Positions 1-11,414 are shown, numbered from the stretch's first letter. The stretch: DNA of 64,000 nt from Hydrogenophaga borbori (GCF_003417535.1 NZ_QVLS01000002.1:536699-600698), one strand, 5' to 3'. The notes: a model not told the origin generated them from the letters alone. A program made the numbers and translations.

Positions 1-731
<731 letters not shown>

Positions 732-769
732 TCAAGGGGAGGGCGTGTGCGCAAGTCCCTTGGCGGCCC

Positions 770-1342
770 TTACTTGGGGGCGGACACCGTGACCAGGGCC
801 GGGCGCAACACGCGCTCGGCGATGAGGTAGCCCTTCTGGAGCACGGTCACCACGGTGTTGGGTTCCTGCTCGGCCGGCACCATGCTGATGGCCTGGTGCT
901 GGTGGGGGTCGAATTTGGTGCCGGCGGGCGGTGCGATCTGCACGACCTTGTGGCGCTCCAGCGCGCTCAGCAGCTGCTTGAGCGTGGCCTCGGTGCCCTC
1001 GCGCAGCTGTTCGCGCGTGGCCTCCTGCACGGCCAGGCCGGCCTCCAGGCTGTCGGCCACGGCCAGCAGGCTCTCGGCGAAGCTTTCCACCGCGAACTTG
1101 CGGGCCTTGGACATTTCCTCCTCGGCGCGGCGGCGGGCGTTTTCGGCCTCGGCCTTGGCCCGCAGGAACTGGTCGGCCAGGTCGGTGTTCTGGGCTTTCA
1201 GGGTGGCCAGTTCGGCCTGCAGGGAGGCCTGGGCCTCGGCCTCGCCGGCCGCCCGGGCGGCTTCGGCCTCTTCGGGGCTCACGGGCGCCGGGGGCGCGGT
1301 GTTGTCCTGGGGCGGCGGGGCGTTGGGGGGCGTCTGGCTCAT
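770..1342 (-). CDS. grpE: Nucleotide exchange factor GrpE
   Basis: Co-chaperone that releases ADP from DnaK. The protein has 190 residues, normal for the family. The N-terminal ~45 residues are a proline/alanine-rich acidic tail; next comes a long coiled-coil helix (about 45-110, containing [20 protein letters not shown]). The C-terminal beta domain follows, with the family signature around [16 protein letters not shown] and [20 protein letters not shown]. It ends about 100 bp before dnaK on the same strand, and the two are probably transcribed together. A CTTGAA hexamer lies between them on the minus strand, but no convincing sigma-32 -10 partner was found. Confidence 0.97.
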   Translation of the reverse strand: MSQTPPNAPPPQDNTAPPAPVSPEEAEAARAAGEAEAQASLQAELATLKAQNTDLADQFLRAKAEAENARRRAEEEMSKARKFAVESFAESLLAVADSLEAGLAVQEATREQLREGTEATLKQLLSALERHKVVQIAPPAGTKFDPHQHQAISMVPAEQEPNTVVTVLQKGYLIAERVLRPALVTVSAPK

Positions 1343-1504
1343 CGTGGCGAGTCTGTGGATAAGGTGAAACGGAGGCGGAGGCGGAAGTCGGCTTGCCCGA
1401 CAAGTCGGGCAGCTGGGGCCGCCGCGGCGGATTTCAAGGGCCGGCCGGGACCGGATGGCCCCAGGCGGCAGAATCGGCGGTTTTCACCACCACCGAAGCC
1501 CAGC

Positions 1505-2356
1505 ATGAAACTGATTCGCCACGGCCTGCCCGGCGCCGAACAACCCGGTCTGATCGACGCCAGCGGCACGCCGCGTGACCTCTCGGGGGTGCTGGCCGAC
1601 ATCGCGCCGGCCACGCTGGGCCCGGATTCTATGGCGCGCCTGGCCGCGCTCGACCCCCTGACGCTGCCGCCCGTGCCCAGCGGCACCCGCCTGGGCCCCT
1701 GCGTGGGCGAGGTGGGCAACGTCATCGGCATCGGCCTGAACTACGCCGACCACGCCGCCGAGGCCGGCCTGAAGGTGCCGGGCCAACCCATCGTGTTCAA
1801 CAAGCACGTCAGCGCCATCAACGGACCGAACGACGAGGTCTGGCTGCCGCCGGGCTCGCAAAAGCTCGACTGGGAGGTGGAGCTGGGCGTGGTGATCGGC
1901 CAGCGCGCCTTCCACGTGGGCGAGGACCAGGCCCTGTCGCACGTGGCCGGCTACTGCCTGCTCAACGACGTGTCCGAGCGCGCCCACCAGATCGAATATG
2001 AAGGCCAGTGGGTCAAAGGCAAGAGCTACCCCACGCACTGCCCCCTGGGCCCCTGGCTGGTGACGCCCGACGAGCTGGGCGATCCGCAAGACGTCGCGCT
2101 GTGGCTGGAGGTGAACGGCCAGCGCCGCCAGAACGGCAGCACGCGCACCATGGTGTTCGGCGTCGCCACGCTGGTGAGCTACCTCAGCCGCTTCATGGCC
2201 CTGCAGCCGGGCGACGTGATTGCCACCGGCACGCCGCCTGGCGTGGGCATGGGCCACCAGCCGCCGCTGTACCTGAAAGCGGGCGACGTGATGACCCTGG
2301 GCGGGCGCGGCCTGGGCGAGCAGCGCCAGCTGGTGGTGGACAGCCCGGCGGGCTGA
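1505..2356 (+). CDS. Fumarylacetoacetate hydrolase (FAH) family protein
   Basis: Cytoplasmic metal-dependent hydrolase or decarboxylase of the FAH superfamily (283 residues). Members cleave C-C bonds in 2,4-diketo acids or act on ureidoglycolate-like compounds. Family features seen: GLNYADHAAEAG (about residue 80), FNKHVSAINGPND, the metal-binding acidic motif DWEVELGVVIG (about 120-130), LNDVSERAHQ and the C-terminal GDVIATGTPPGVGMG. The open frame extends far upstream through grpE on the other strand; ATG 1505 is chosen because it gives the family-typical N-terminus and clears grpE. It converges with the tetronate operon, 17 bp away at the 3' ends. The exact substrate cannot be told from sequence; 2,4-diketo-3-deoxy-sugar-acid or acylpyruvate hydrolase are both possible. 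Confidence 0.9.
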   Translation: MKLIRHGLPGAEQPGLIDASGTPRDLSGVLADIAPATLGPDSMARLAALDPLTLPPVPSGTRLGPCVGEVGNVIGIGLNYADHAAEAGLKVPGQPIVFNKHVSAINGPNDEVWLPPGSQKLDWEVELGVVIGQRAFHVGEDQALSHVAGYCLLNDVSERAHQIEYEGQWVKGKSYPTHCPLGPWLVTPDELGDPQDVALWLEVNGQRRQNGSTRTMVFGVATLVSYLSRFMALQPGDVIATGTPPGVGMGHQPPLYLKAGDVMTLGGRGLGEQRQLVVDSPAG

Positions 2357-2373
2357 GGCCGCGGGGAGCGGCG

Positions 2374-3195
2374 TCAGGCGGTTGCGGCCTGGGCGGCCCG
2401 CAGCCAGCCCAGCCCGGCCGAGGTGCCCCCGGGCACCGCGCCGCGGCTGGGGCGGTACTCGCAGCCGATCCAGCCGTCCCACTGGCCGGTGGCCATGAGC
2501 TCGTCGATCACGCCGAACAGGTAGGGGTGGTTCAGCTCGCCCAGGTCGGGCTCGTGGCGCTGCGGCACGCCGGCGATCTGCAGGTGACCGACGCGCCCCG
2601 TGGGCAGGTACCGCCGCAGCTTGGTGGCGACGTCGCCCTCGACGATCTGGCAGTGGTACAGGTCCATCTGCACCTTCAGGTTGGGCGCGCCGACCGCGTC
2701 GAGGACCTGGTGCGCGTGGTCCTGCCGGTTGAGGAAGAAGCCGGGAATGTCGCGCGGGTTGATCGGCTCGATGAGGATGTCGCGCCCGGCGCGGGCGGCC
2801 TGTTCGGCGGCCCAACGCAGGTTGTCCAGGTAGGTGGCCTGCATGTCCTCGCGCCGCAGGCCCGGGGCCACCAGGCCGGCCATGGCGTGCAGGCGGGGGC
2901 AGTCCAGGGCGTCGGCGTAGCGCAGGGCCAGCTGAACCGCCTCGCGGAACTCTGCCTCGCGGCCGGGCAGGGCGGTCAGGCCGCGCTCGCCGTCGTCCCA
3001 TTGGCCGGGCGGCAGGTTGAACAGCACCTGGCGCAGGCCGTTGGCCTGGAGGCGGGCGGCGAGCTCGTGCGCCGGGTAGGCGTAGGGAAAGAGGAATTCG
3101 ACGGCCTCGAAGCCGTCGCGCGCGGCGGCCTCGAAACGGTCCAGGAAGTCGAGCTCGGGATAGAGCATCGACAGGTTGGCGGCAAAACGGGGCAT
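2374..3195 (-). CDS. otnI: 2-oxo-tetronate isomerase, hydroxypyruvate isomerase family
   Basis: TIM-barrel isomerase (273 residues) of the Hyi/OtnI family. It is expected to convert 2-oxo-tetronate to 3-oxo-tetronate in L-threonate/D-erythronate catabolism. Visible features: the N-terminal [21 protein letters not shown], the central [16 protein letters not shown] with the metal-binding Glu, the [12 protein letters not shown] strand with Asp/His, the [17 protein letters not shown] motif and the C-terminal IGCEYRP. It is the last gene of a long minus-strand operon, 16 bp after the OtnK-like kinase. Its pairing with a DUF1537-type kinase and a beta-hydroxyacid dehydrogenase is what favours OtnI over glyoxylate-linked Hyi. 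Confidence 0.88.
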   Translation of the reverse strand: MPRFAANLSMLYPELDFLDRFEAAARDGFEAVEFLFPYAYPAHELAARLQANGLRQVLFNLPPGQWDDGERGLTALPGREAEFREAVQLALRYADALDCPRLHAMAGLVAPGLRREDMQATYLDNLRWAAEQAARAGRDILIEPINPRDIPGFFLNRQDHAHQVLDAVGAPNLKVQMDLYHCQIVEGDVATKLRRYLPTGRVGHLQIAGVPQRHEPDLGELNHPYLFGVIDELMATGQWDGWIGCEYRPSRGAVPGGTSAGLGWLRAAQAATA

Positions 3196-3211
3196 GGCAG
3201 GGGTCCGGTGG

Positions 3212-4519
3212 TCAGTGCGCGGCCGCGGGGCGGTGCGCGCCGTCTGGGGGCGGGGTGGTCAGCGAGAAGGCCCGGGTGAAGAAGTCTTCGCCGCCGAAAT
3301 TGCCCGATTTGAGCGCCAGCCAGAGCGGCGCGCCAGCGGCGGCGGCGGCCGTGGCGTGGCACCAGGGCACGCCGGGGTCGATCTGCGGGCCGATCTGCAG
3401 CCGGGCGATGCCCAGCGCCTGCACACAGGCGCCCGAGGTCTCGCCGCCGGCCACGATGAGCCGGCGCACGCCGGCCCGCACCAGGCCGCTGGCGATGGCG
3501 GCGATGCAGCGCTCCACCAGTTCGCCCGCCTGCGCGCCGCCCAATTGCGTCTGCGCGGCGCTGACCGCCTGCGGCGGCGCGGTGGAGTACAGCAGCACGG
3601 GCCCGCTGCCCAGGTGCGGCGCCGCCCAGGCCAGGGCCTCGCCGACCACGTCCTCGCCGGCGGCAATGCGCAGCGGGTCGAGCTGGAACGCCGGTCGGCC
3701 GCTGGCGATGAAGTGCGCCACCTGCTGGTTGGTGGCCTGCGAGCAACTGCCCGAGACGATGGCCTGCGCGCCCGCCACCGGTGGCAGCGCGCTGGCCCGC
3801 GCCGAGGGCACCAGGCCGGCGTTGGCCGGCAGCGCGATGGCCACGCCGGAGCCGGCCGTGAGCAGCGGCAGGTCGGCCAGGGCCGGGCCCAGGCGCAGCA
3901 GGTCGTCATTGGACAGCGCGTCGACCACGGCGATGCCCACGCCCTGCTGCCGCAGCGCCTGGATGCGTTCGCGCACGGCCGCGGCGCCCGCGGCCACCAC
4001 GCGGTAGTCGATCAGCCCCACGCGGCGGCGGCACTGGGCCTGCAGCACGCGCACCAGGTTGGCGTCGGTCATGGGCGTGAGCGGGTGGTCCTTCATACCG
4101 CTTTCGTTGAGCGGCACGTCGCCCACGAACAGGTGGCCCTTGAAGACGGTGCGGCCGTTGTCCGGGAAGGCCGGCGTGGCGATGGTGAAGTCGATGCCCA
4201 TGGCGTCCATGAGCGCCTCGGTCACCGGGCCGATGTTGCCGGCGGGCGTGCTGTCGAAGGTCGAGCAGTACTTGAAGTAGATCTGGCGCGCGCCCTGCTC
4301 GCGCAGCCAGCGCCAGGCGGCCAGCGATTGCTCGACGGCCTCGGCCGCCGGGACGGTGCGCGACTTGAGCGCGACCACCACCGCGTCGATGCCCGCCTCG
4401 ACGGGCTCGCGCGGCACGCCGATGGTCTGCACCACCCGCATGCCGGCGCGCACCAGGTTGTTCGCCAGGTCGGTGGCGCCCGTGAAGTCGTCGGCGATGG
4501 CGCCCAGCAGGAGGCTCAT
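3212..4519 (-). CDS. otnK: 3-oxo-tetronate kinase (four-carbon acid sugar kinase family)
   Basis: ATP-dependent kinase of the four-carbon acid sugar kinase (DUF1537) family, 435 residues, predicted to phosphorylate 3-oxo-tetronate at C4. The N-terminal substrate domain starts with [17 protein letters not shown], whose DDxTGA is the family hallmark, and continues with [19 protein letters not shown]. The C-terminal nucleotide domain shows [14 protein letters not shown] and the glycine-rich [15 protein letters not shown] near residues 370-385. ATG 4519 overlaps the upstream dehydrogenase by 4 bp (ATGA), indicating translational coupling. A much longer upstream extension of this frame is only the shadow of that dehydrogenase. 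Confidence 0.92.
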   Translation of the reverse strand: MSLLLGAIADDFTGATDLANNLVRAGMRVVQTIGVPREPVEAGIDAVVVALKSRTVPAAEAVEQSLAAWRWLREQGARQIYFKYCSTFDSTPAGNIGPVTEALMDAMGIDFTIATPAFPDNGRTVFKGHLFVGDVPLNESGMKDHPLTPMTDANLVRVLQAQCRRRVGLIDYRVVAAGAAAVRERIQALRQQGVGIAVVDALSNDDLLRLGPALADLPLLTAGSGVAIALPANAGLVPSARASALPPVAGAQAIVSGSCSQATNQQVAHFIASGRPAFQLDPLRIAAGEDVVGEALAWAAPHLGSGPVLLYSTAPPQAVSAAQTQLGGAQAGELVERCIAAIASGLVRAGVRRLIVAGGETSGACVQALGIARLQIGPQIDPGVPWCHATAAAAAGAPLWLALKSGNFGGEDFFTRAFSLTTPPPDGAHRPAAAH

Positions 4520-5406
4520 GGCAGGGGCCTCGGCAGCTCGATGCCGGGGAAGATCTTGATCACGGCGCTGTCGTCTTCTTTGGCGAAGCCCGCGGTGGAG
4601 GCCTGCATGAACATCTGGTGCGCGGTGGACGACAGCGGCAGCGGAAACTTGCTGGCGCGGGCCATGTCCAGCACCAGGCCCAGGTCCTTGACGAAGATGT
4701 CGACCGCCGACAGCGGGGTGTAGTCGCCCGCGAGCACGTGGGCCATGCGGTTCTCGAACATCCAGCTGTTGCCCGCGCTGTGGGTGATGACTTCGTACAG
4801 CGCGGCCGGGTCCACGCCTTCGCGCAGGCCCAGTGCCATGGCCTCGGCCGCCGCGGCGATGTGCACCCCGGCCAGCAGCTGGTTGATGACCTTGACCTTG
4901 CTGCCCGCGCCGGCCCGATCGCCCAGGCGGTAGACCTTGCCGGCCATGGCCTCGAGCACGGCCTCGGCCTTGGCGTAGGCCTCGGGCCGGGCGGCGGTCA
5001 TCATGGTCATCTCGCCGCTGGCGGCCTTGGCCGCGCCGCCGGAGATCGGCGCGTCGATGTAGAGGATGCCAAGGCGCGCCAGCCGCTCCTCGAAACCGAT
5101 GGACACGCCCGGGTCCACCGTGGAGCACATGACGAAGACGCTGCCGGGCGCCATGGCCGCGGCCAGGCCGCCTTCGCCGAACAGCACGCTCTCGGTCTGC
5201 GCGGCGTTGACCACCACGCTGACCACCACCTCGCTGCCCGCGCCCAGCTCGGCCAGGCTGGCGCAGGCCTGGCCGCCATCGCGAGCGAAGGCCTGCGCCA
5301 CGTCGGTGCGCAGATCGAACACCCGCGGCGCGAAGCCCGCCCGGCGCAGCGATGTCGCCATGCCCAGGCCCATGGCGCCCAGGCCCACCACTCCCACTCG
5401 GCTCAT
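4516..5406 (-). CDS. ltnD: NAD(P)-dependent beta-hydroxyacid dehydrogenase, L-threonate dehydrogenase-like
   Basis: Beta-hydroxyacid dehydrogenase family member (296 residues). It shows the N-terminal Rossmann motif VGVVGLGAMGLGMA, the substrate-binding signature DAPISGGAAKAASGEMTMM near residue 120 and the catalytic lysine region GSKVKVINQLLAG near residue 170. In the described tetronate pathway LtnD oxidises L-threonate at C2 to 2-oxo-tetronate, the substrate of OtnI. It sits immediately upstream of, and overlaps, the kinase gene, and the isomerase follows, so it supplies the first step here. Glycerate or tartronate semialdehyde reductase activity is the main alternative from sequence alone. 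Confidence 0.88.
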   Translation of the reverse strand: MSRVGVVGLGAMGLGMATSLRRAGFAPRVFDLRTDVAQAFARDGGQACASLAELGAGSEVVVSVVVNAAQTESVLFGEGGLAAAMAPGSVFVMCSTVDPGVSIGFEERLARLGILYIDAPISGGAAKAASGEMTMMTAARPEAYAKAEAVLEAMAGKVYRLGDRAGAGSKVKVINQLLAGVHIAAAAEAMALGLREGVDPAALYEVITHSAGNSWMFENRMAHVLAGDYTPLSAVDIFVKDLGLVLDMARASKFPLPLSSTAHQMFMQASTAGFAKEDDSAVIKIFPGIELPRPLP

Positions 5407-5426
5407 ATTGGTTTCTTCCACAACTC

Positions 5427-6140
5427 TCAACTCAGGAAATCGACGACGGCGTCGCTGTTCGTCAGCATCATCAGGTGGCCGCCGGGCGCCTCGGCGACCG
5501 GCCAGCCGGCCTCGCGCGCGATGGCGGCGTAGCGCAGGTAGGGCTGCGGCGAGCGGTCGCTGGCCAGCAGGTAGCGGCCCGGGAAGCCGCGCACCTCGGC
5601 CTGCGGCGCGGTGACGGGTTCGGCGAAGCTGCGCAGCGGCTGCGGCGTGAGCTGGCGGGCCACGGCCTGCGCCATCTCGTCCGAGGGCAGCTGGAACTGC
5701 GCCACGTCGGGCGGGGGCATCCACCAGCCTTCGCCGCGCGAGGCGGCTTGCGCCACGTAGCGCGCAGCGGCCTCGGGCGTGGTGAGCTCCAGCATGCGCT
5801 GGCCAGGCGAGGGGATCACCGCTTCCAGCCAGGCGATCTCCACCAGGCGCTCGCGCAGGCGGTGCAGCAGGGCCGGGCCGAGCAGGCCGGCGTAGGAGTG
5901 CAACACCAGGGTTACGCCGCGCAGGTCGAGCGCCTCGATCAGCGAGGCGACGTCGTCCACATGGGTGTCGGCGCTGGTCTCCCGGCTCAGCCCGGCGCGG
6001 CGGTGCGCCAGGCCGCTCAGCGTGGGCGCGTAGCAGCGCCGGCCCTGGCGTTCGAGCTTGTCGGCCACCTCGCGCCAGCACCAGCCGCCATGCCAGGCGC
6101 CGTGCACCAGCACCAGCGGTCCGTGGTTCTTCGGTTCCAT
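5427..6140 (-). CDS. Alpha/beta hydrolase, HNL/methyl-esterase-like
   Basis: Small cytoplasmic alpha/beta hydrolase (237 residues). The oxyanion region is PLVLVHGAWHGGWCWREVAD near residue 10. The nucleophile elbow is TLVLHSYAGLL, with Ser near residue 80 and His in place of the usual first Gly. The catalytic His is in PGGHLMML near the C-terminus. This form resembles plant hydroxynitrile-lyase/methylesterase-type hydrolases. The gene lies 20 bp upstream of the dehydrogenase gene in the tetronate operon. It could hydrolyse an ester or lactone feeding that pathway, for example a threonolactone or an ester of a tetronate; that role is inferred from position only. Confidence 0.85.
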   Translation of the reverse strand: MEPKNHGPLVLVHGAWHGGWCWREVADKLERQGRRCYAPTLSGLAHRRAGLSRETSADTHVDDVASLIEALDLRGVTLVLHSYAGLLGPALLHRLRERLVEIAWLEAVIPSPGQRMLELTTPEAAARYVAQAASRGEGWWMPPPDVAQFQLPSDEMAQAVARQLTPQPLRSFAEPVTAPQAEVRGFPGRYLLASDRSPQPYLRYAAIAREAGWPVAEAPGGHLMMLTNSDAVVDFLS

Positions 6141-6158
6141 GGGCGGGGCGATTCGTGT

Positions 6159-6752
6159 TCAGCCGTGGCTGGCCTGGGCGGCCATGCCGTTGGCGTCGAA
6201 GCCGGCACCCACGGCCTTGGCTTTTTCGGCCAGCGCGGCGTCCCATTTCACGCGGCCCGGCGTCTTGCCGCCCAGGATGGACACCAGCATGCCGCCGCTG
6301 GCCGGGTCCTCGCCGTCCAGGCTGCGGAAGGCGCGGTGCACGAAGGGTGGCACGCTGATCGTGTCGCGCGGCCCCAGGGTGACGGTGTGGGTCTGGCCGG
6401 TGGCGCCGTCGATCCAGTCGAACTCCCAGCGCCCGGCCTGCACCACGAAGACCTCTTCGCTGTCGTGCCAGTGCAGGGCCGCGCCGCAGCCTTTGGGCGC
6501 GACGATGTAGTCGACGTGGAAGTTCTCGGCCGCGGCGATGCTGGGCTTGAAGTTCGGGTCGTCGGTGACGCCGGAGCCGATCACGCTGTAGAGCGTGCGC
6601 TCATGGCCCTTGACGTAGGTATCAACGAAGGCGCGCGGGCTGGCGGGGATGGCGCCCCAGCGCGCCACGCGCCGGGCCATGTCGTCGGGCGAGCAGGGCT
6701 GCGACGGCGCGACGTAGTCGTTCCAGGAGTCGATCAGTGCTTGTTTGTCCAT
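6159..6752 (-). CDS. Cupin-domain protein
   Basis: Protein of 197 residues with one clear cupin barrel. The first cupin motif is around GAALHWHDSEEVFVVQAGRWEF (about residues 90-112), supplying His, His and Glu ligands. The second is around GPRDTISVPPFVHRAFRSL (about 130-150), with the last His. The N-terminal ~70 residues are unassigned. It is encoded within the tetronate operon, between the ABC permease genes and the hydrolase, with a GAGGA-type ribosome site. The metal ligands look intact, so an isomerase, dioxygenase or lyase role is possible; a sugar-acid-sensing role cannot be excluded. No specific reaction can be assigned. Confidence 0.8.
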   Translation of the reverse strand: MDKQALIDSWNDYVAPSQPCSPDDMARRVARWGAIPASPRAFVDTYVKGHERTLYSVIGSGVTDDPNFKPSIAAAENFHVDYIVAPKGCGAALHWHDSEEVFVVQAGRWEFDWIDGATGQTHTVTLGPRDTISVPPFVHRAFRSLDGEDPASGGMLVSILGGKTPGRVKWDAALAEKAKAVGAGFDANGMAAQASHG

Positions 6753-6776
6753 GGTGGGTCCTCGAAGGTGGCGGGC

Positions 6777-7610
6777 TCAGCCCTTGACCGCGCCCGCGGT
6801 CAGGCCGGTGATGATCTGTTTGGCGGCGACGAAGGTGAAGATCAGCGGCGGCAGCGCGATCAGCACGCCGGCGGCCATGATCTTTCCCCACTCCACGCCG
6901 GTGTCGGTGATGTAGTTGGAGATGGAGGCGGGAAGGGTGCGCGTGATGCGGTTCGTCAGGATGAAGCCCAGGATGAACTCGTTCCAGGCCAGCCGGAAGG
7001 TGAAGATGGCGGCCGCGGCCAGGCCGGGCTTGAGCAGCGGCAGCACGATCTTGTAGAACACCCGGAAGGGGCCGCAGCCGTCGATGGCGGCGGCTTCCTC
7101 CAGCTCGATCGGCAGCTGGTCGATGAAGCCGTAGAGCAGCCAGATGGTGAAGGGCAGGTTCAGCGCCACGTACACCAGCACCACGCCCGACAGCGTGTCG
7201 CCGATGCCCCAGGCCGACCAGATGACGAACACCGGCACGGCCAACACCGCGGGTGGCAGCGTGCGCAGGATCAGGGTCGAGTAGCTCAGCGGCTCGCGGC
7301 CGAGGAAGCGAAAGCGCGCCATGGCGTAGGCGCACATGGTGCCCAGCATCAGGGTGATGAGCGTGGCCGCCAGCGAGACCTTCAGGCTGTTGAGCATGTA
7401 GCGCTCGATGTGGTTTTCCTCCACCACCGCGCGGTAGTTGTCCAGCGTGGGCGCGAACAGCCAGGACCACTGGGTGTCGAAGATCTGCGCCTCGGTCTTG
7501 AGCGAAGTCATGGTCATGATGACCAGCGGCAGCAGGCAGGCCGTGGCCAGCAGCGCGAGCATCAGGTAGTGCAGCGGCGAGCCGCGCGGCACCGAGGTGG
7601 GATGGCTCAT
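6777..7610 (-). CDS. Carbohydrate ABC transporter permease (MalG/UgpE-type)
   Basis: Inner-membrane permease (277 residues) of the CUT1 sugar ABC family. About six hydrophobic segments are visible, starting with LHYLMLALLATACLLPLVIM. The cytoplasmic EAA loop that contacts the ATPase is ELEEAAAIDGCGPFRVFYKIVLPLLKPG near residues 185-212. Its start overlaps the stop of the other permease gene by 4 bp (ATGA). With the partner permease, the solute-binding protein and the ATPase it forms a complete importer, presumably for the sugar acid or a precursor degraded by the downstream enzymes. Confidence 0.93.
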   Translation of the reverse strand: MSHPTSVPRGSPLHYLMLALLATACLLPLVIMTMTSLKTEAQIFDTQWSWLFAPTLDNYRAVVEENHIERYMLNSLKVSLAATLITLMLGTMCAYAMARFRFLGREPLSYSTLILRTLPPAVLAVPVFVIWSAWGIGDTLSGVVLVYVALNLPFTIWLLYGFIDQLPIELEEAAAIDGCGPFRVFYKIVLPLLKPGLAAAAIFTFRLAWNEFILGFILTNRITRTLPASISNYITDTGVEWGKIMAAGVLIALPPLIFTFVAAKQIITGLTAGAVKG

Positions 7611-8497
7611 CGGCGGGCCTTGGCTTTGAGGGGGTTGGAGATCAGCAGGATCGCGAGCGACAGCGCCGAGACGATGACCAGCAGCAGGATGGACAGTGCC
7701 GAGGAGTAGCCCAGCTTCTGGCTGATGAAGGCCGCCTTGAAGATGTGCAGCGAGAACAGTTCGGTGCTCAGGCCCGGGCCGCCGAAGGTCATGACGTAGA
7801 TCACCTCCAGGCCGCGGAAGCCGTCGATCATGCGCGCCAGCAGCGTCACGATCAGGATGGGCTTGAGAATGGGCAGCTTGACCCGCACGATCTGCTGCCA
7901 GGCGCTGGCGCCGTCGATGCGGGCGGCTTCGATGACGCTTTCGTCCAGGCCCTGCAGGCCGGCCAGCACCATGATGAGCACGAAGGGCGTCCACTGCCAG
8001 ATGTCGGTGATCACCATGGCGCTGAAGGCCAGGACCGGGTCGGCCAGCCAGGCCTGGGGCGACAGCCCCAGCCAGGCGCTCAGGTGGTTGATCGGGCCGA
8101 AGTTGGCGTCGAACAGGTAGCGCCAGATCAGGCCCACGCAGATCGGCGCGACCATCATGGGCAGCACGAAGACCGTGCGGAAGAAGCGCATGCCGCGCAC
8201 GGGCTTTTCCAGGAACAGCGCGAGCGCGATTCCCAGCACCAGTTCGGCCGACACGGCGATCAGCACGAAGGCGACGGTGATGCCCATGGAGGTCCACACC
8301 TGCGTGGACGCCAGCATCTCGGCGAAGGCCTGGAAACCGACGAAGCGCGCGCTGTCGAAGTCGGTGCCCAGGGGCCAGTCGTAGAAGCCGAGCCGCACGG
8401 CGCTCAGGATGGGGTACACCAGCCCGACCAGCATGACCAGCACGGCCGGCAGGATATAGACGTACGGCGTCAGGCGCGCCAGGCGGGCGGAAGGCAT
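7607..8497 (-). CDS. Carbohydrate ABC transporter permease (MalF/UgpA-type)
   Basis: Inner-membrane permease (296 residues), the first-partner type of CUT1 importers. It begins with the hydrophobic segment PYVYILPAVLVMLVGLVYPI and contains about six membrane spans. The EAA motif is LDESVIEAARIDGASAWQQIVRVKLPILKP near residues 190-220. The gene is 13 bp downstream of the solute-binding-protein gene and translationally coupled to the second permease gene. It forms the heteromeric channel of the operon's transporter. Confidence 0.93.
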   Translation of the reverse strand: MPSARLARLTPYVYILPAVLVMLVGLVYPILSAVRLGFYDWPLGTDFDSARFVGFQAFAEMLASTQVWTSMGITVAFVLIAVSAELVLGIALALFLEKPVRGMRFFRTVFVLPMMVAPICVGLIWRYLFDANFGPINHLSAWLGLSPQAWLADPVLAFSAMVITDIWQWTPFVLIMVLAGLQGLDESVIEAARIDGASAWQQIVRVKLPILKPILIVTLLARMIDGFRGLEVIYVMTFGGPGLSTELFSLHIFKAAFISQKLGYSSALSILLLVIVSALSLAILLISNPLKAKARR

Positions 8498-8510
8498 CGG
8501 GGCGCGGTCC

Positions 8511-9845
8511 TCAGGCCTTGAGCCAGCCGCCCTGGCGGACGACGTCCTCGGCGGCCTTCACCACCGCGTCCAGCGCCTGCTTGGCCGGCTTGCCGCCGGT
8601 GATCACGTCGGGCAGCGCCTGGCCGAGGATCTGCTGGCTGATGTGGTCCCACTCGGGGATCAGCGGGCGCCAGTCGGGGTTGGCGATCTTGAGCGACTCG
8701 CGCAGCGCCGGCAACTCGATGGGGTACTTCCTGGCGACGTCGGCGTTGTCCAGCGTGCTCCAGCGGTTGATGTTGCCGCCCGCCAGCGCGATCTTCAGGT
8801 CGGCTTGCTTGCTGGTCATCCACTGCATGAAGAGGAAGGCGGCGTCCTTGTTGCGCGCGTTCTTCGGGATGGCCATGGCGAAGCCGCCGCTCTGCGCCGA
8901 ATGCTTGCTGCCCTTGGGGTGCACCGCGTAGGCGATCTTGCCCGCGACGCGGCTCTTGGCCGGGTCCTGCGCCGGGCCGAAGATGGACACGGAGTCGAGG
9001 TACATCGCGGCCTGGCCCTGCAGGAAAGCGTTCTGCATCTCGCCAAAGCCGTAGCTGGGAATGCCGGCGGGGCCGGTGTCCACGATTTCCTTCAGGATCT
9101 CGGCGGCGCGCACGCCCTGGGCGTTGTTGAAGGCCGCGCGCCACTGGCTGTCGAACACCTCGCCACCATTGGGGGTGAGGTGCAGCAGCCAGGCGGCCGT
9201 GACCTGGTGGCCGGTCTGCCCGCGCGAGGTCAGGCCGCCGATGCCTTCCTTGTCCTTCATCAGCCGGCACGCGGCCAGCAGCTCGTCGTAGGTCTTGGGC
9301 GCGGCGAGCTTGTGCTTGGCGAACAGGTCGGTGCGGTAGGCCAGCACACCGGTCTCGGCGCCGAAGGGAATGCCGTAGGGCCGCGCGCCGGGGCCGGGCA
9401 GGTACATCTTGGGGCCACCCACCAGGGCGTTCGTCTCCCAGTAGCGGTCGATGATGTCCTTCTGGTCCCAGGCGGGATCGGCCAGGGCGCTGTTGGCGAA
9501 GTAGCCGTCCAGGGGCTGCAGCAGGTCCTTCTTGACGTACTCGGTCTTCCACATCACCACGTAGACCACCACGTCGTAGTCGCCGTTGCCGCGCTTGCCC
9601 ATCTCCAGCACCTGCTTGTCCTTCATGCGCAGGTACTGCATCTTGTCGCGCTCGACCTTGATACCGGTCTCGGCCGTGAACTCGGCGAACAGCTTCTCGG
9701 CCTGGTCGTAGTGCGGATGGGCCGGGTAGTTGACGACGATGGTCTGGCCCTTGTACTTGGCGTAGCGGTCCTGGGCCAGGGTGTGCACCCAGGGGCCCAG
9801 GGCGGCGCCCGCGGCGGCGCCTTGAAGCAGTTGGCGGCGTTTCAT
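8511..9845 (-). CDS. Extracellular solute-binding protein of a sugar ABC importer
   Basis: Periplasmic ligand-binding protein (444 residues, family 1). The N-terminus MKRRQLLQGAAAGAALGPW looks like a twin-arginine signal (RRQLLQG followed by a hydrophobic stretch), so Tat export is plausible. The mature part starts near AQDRYAKYKGQTIVVNYPAH and has the usual two-lobe family pattern, including IPFGAETGVLAYRTDLFAKH near residues 155-175 and the C-terminal QILGQALPDVITGGKPAKQALD. Met 9845 is preferred over an upstream extension because it begins directly with this signal peptide. Its ligand is unknown; the operon suggests a sugar acid. Confidence 0.9.
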   Translation of the reverse strand: MKRRQLLQGAAAGAALGPWVHTLAQDRYAKYKGQTIVVNYPAHPHYDQAEKLFAEFTAETGIKVERDKMQYLRMKDKQVLEMGKRGNGDYDVVVYVVMWKTEYVKKDLLQPLDGYFANSALADPAWDQKDIIDRYWETNALVGGPKMYLPGPGARPYGIPFGAETGVLAYRTDLFAKHKLAAPKTYDELLAACRLMKDKEGIGGLTSRGQTGHQVTAAWLLHLTPNGGEVFDSQWRAAFNNAQGVRAAEILKEIVDTGPAGIPSYGFGEMQNAFLQGQAAMYLDSVSIFGPAQDPAKSRVAGKIAYAVHPKGSKHSAQSGGFAMAIPKNARNKDAAFLFMQWMTSKQADLKIALAGGNINRWSTLDNADVARKYPIELPALRESLKIANPDWRPLIPEWDHISQQILGQALPDVITGGKPAKQALDAVVKAAEDVVRQGGWLKA

Positions 9846-9879
9846 GCTGTGTCTCCTGTTGTGGGTGGGGCGGATCGGA

Positions 9880-10979
<1,100 letters not shown>

Positions 10980-10980
<1 letters not shown>

Positions 10981-11414
10981 CAGTACGCCAGGGCTTTGGT
11001 GGAAGGGCCGGCCTCATGCAGCTCGGCGGCATCGAAGGTCAGTTCGATCGTCAGACCGACGGGGTCGATCAGGAAGATCTGGTGCAGCGGGGCGCCGGGC
11101 ACGGGCGCCTCGCGCCAGTCCAAGCCCTGCGCCTGCAGGTGCTCGCGCGTGGCCTTCAGGCCGGTGGCGCGCAGCGAGACGTGGTTGAACTTGCCCGTGG
11201 GCAGGGCGGCGGGCGCGGCGGGCTCGCCGACCGGCTCGTTGCCCGCCAGGTGCACCAGGGCCTGGCCCTGCGCGTACAGCCAGTGGCCGGGGAAGTCGAA
11301 GGCCGGGCGATCGCCCTCGCGCAGGCCCAGCACGCGCGTGTAGAAGTCCAGCAGCTCGGGCAGGCGGGCCGCGGCCACGCGCAGGGTGAAGTGGTCTATG
11401 TGTTCGAGCCGCAT
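10980..11414 (-). CDS. VOC (glyoxalase/dioxygenase) family protein
   Basis: Small vicinal-oxygen-chelate protein, 144 residues from the preferred start MRLEHIDHFTLRVAAARL. Two beta-alpha-beta-beta-beta modules are visible: the N-terminal His in EHIDHFTL, a segment around GHWLYAQGQALVHLAG, the second module from KFNHVSLRATGLKATREHL, and the C-terminal Glu in DPVGLTIELTFDAAE. Metal ligands of a glyoxalase-type fold therefore look present. Longer in-frame starts exist at 11444 and 11447, but they lie within a palindromic candidate operator, so 11414 is preferred. It is the first gene of the transport/tetronate operon after the regulator; its substrate is unknown. Confidence 0.8.

Noticed and set aside
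5352..7709. A 785-codon plus-strand frame over the dehydrogenase, hydrolase, cupin and permease genes
   Set aside because: Shadow of four well-supported minus-strand genes; composition typical of antisense G+C-rich sequence.
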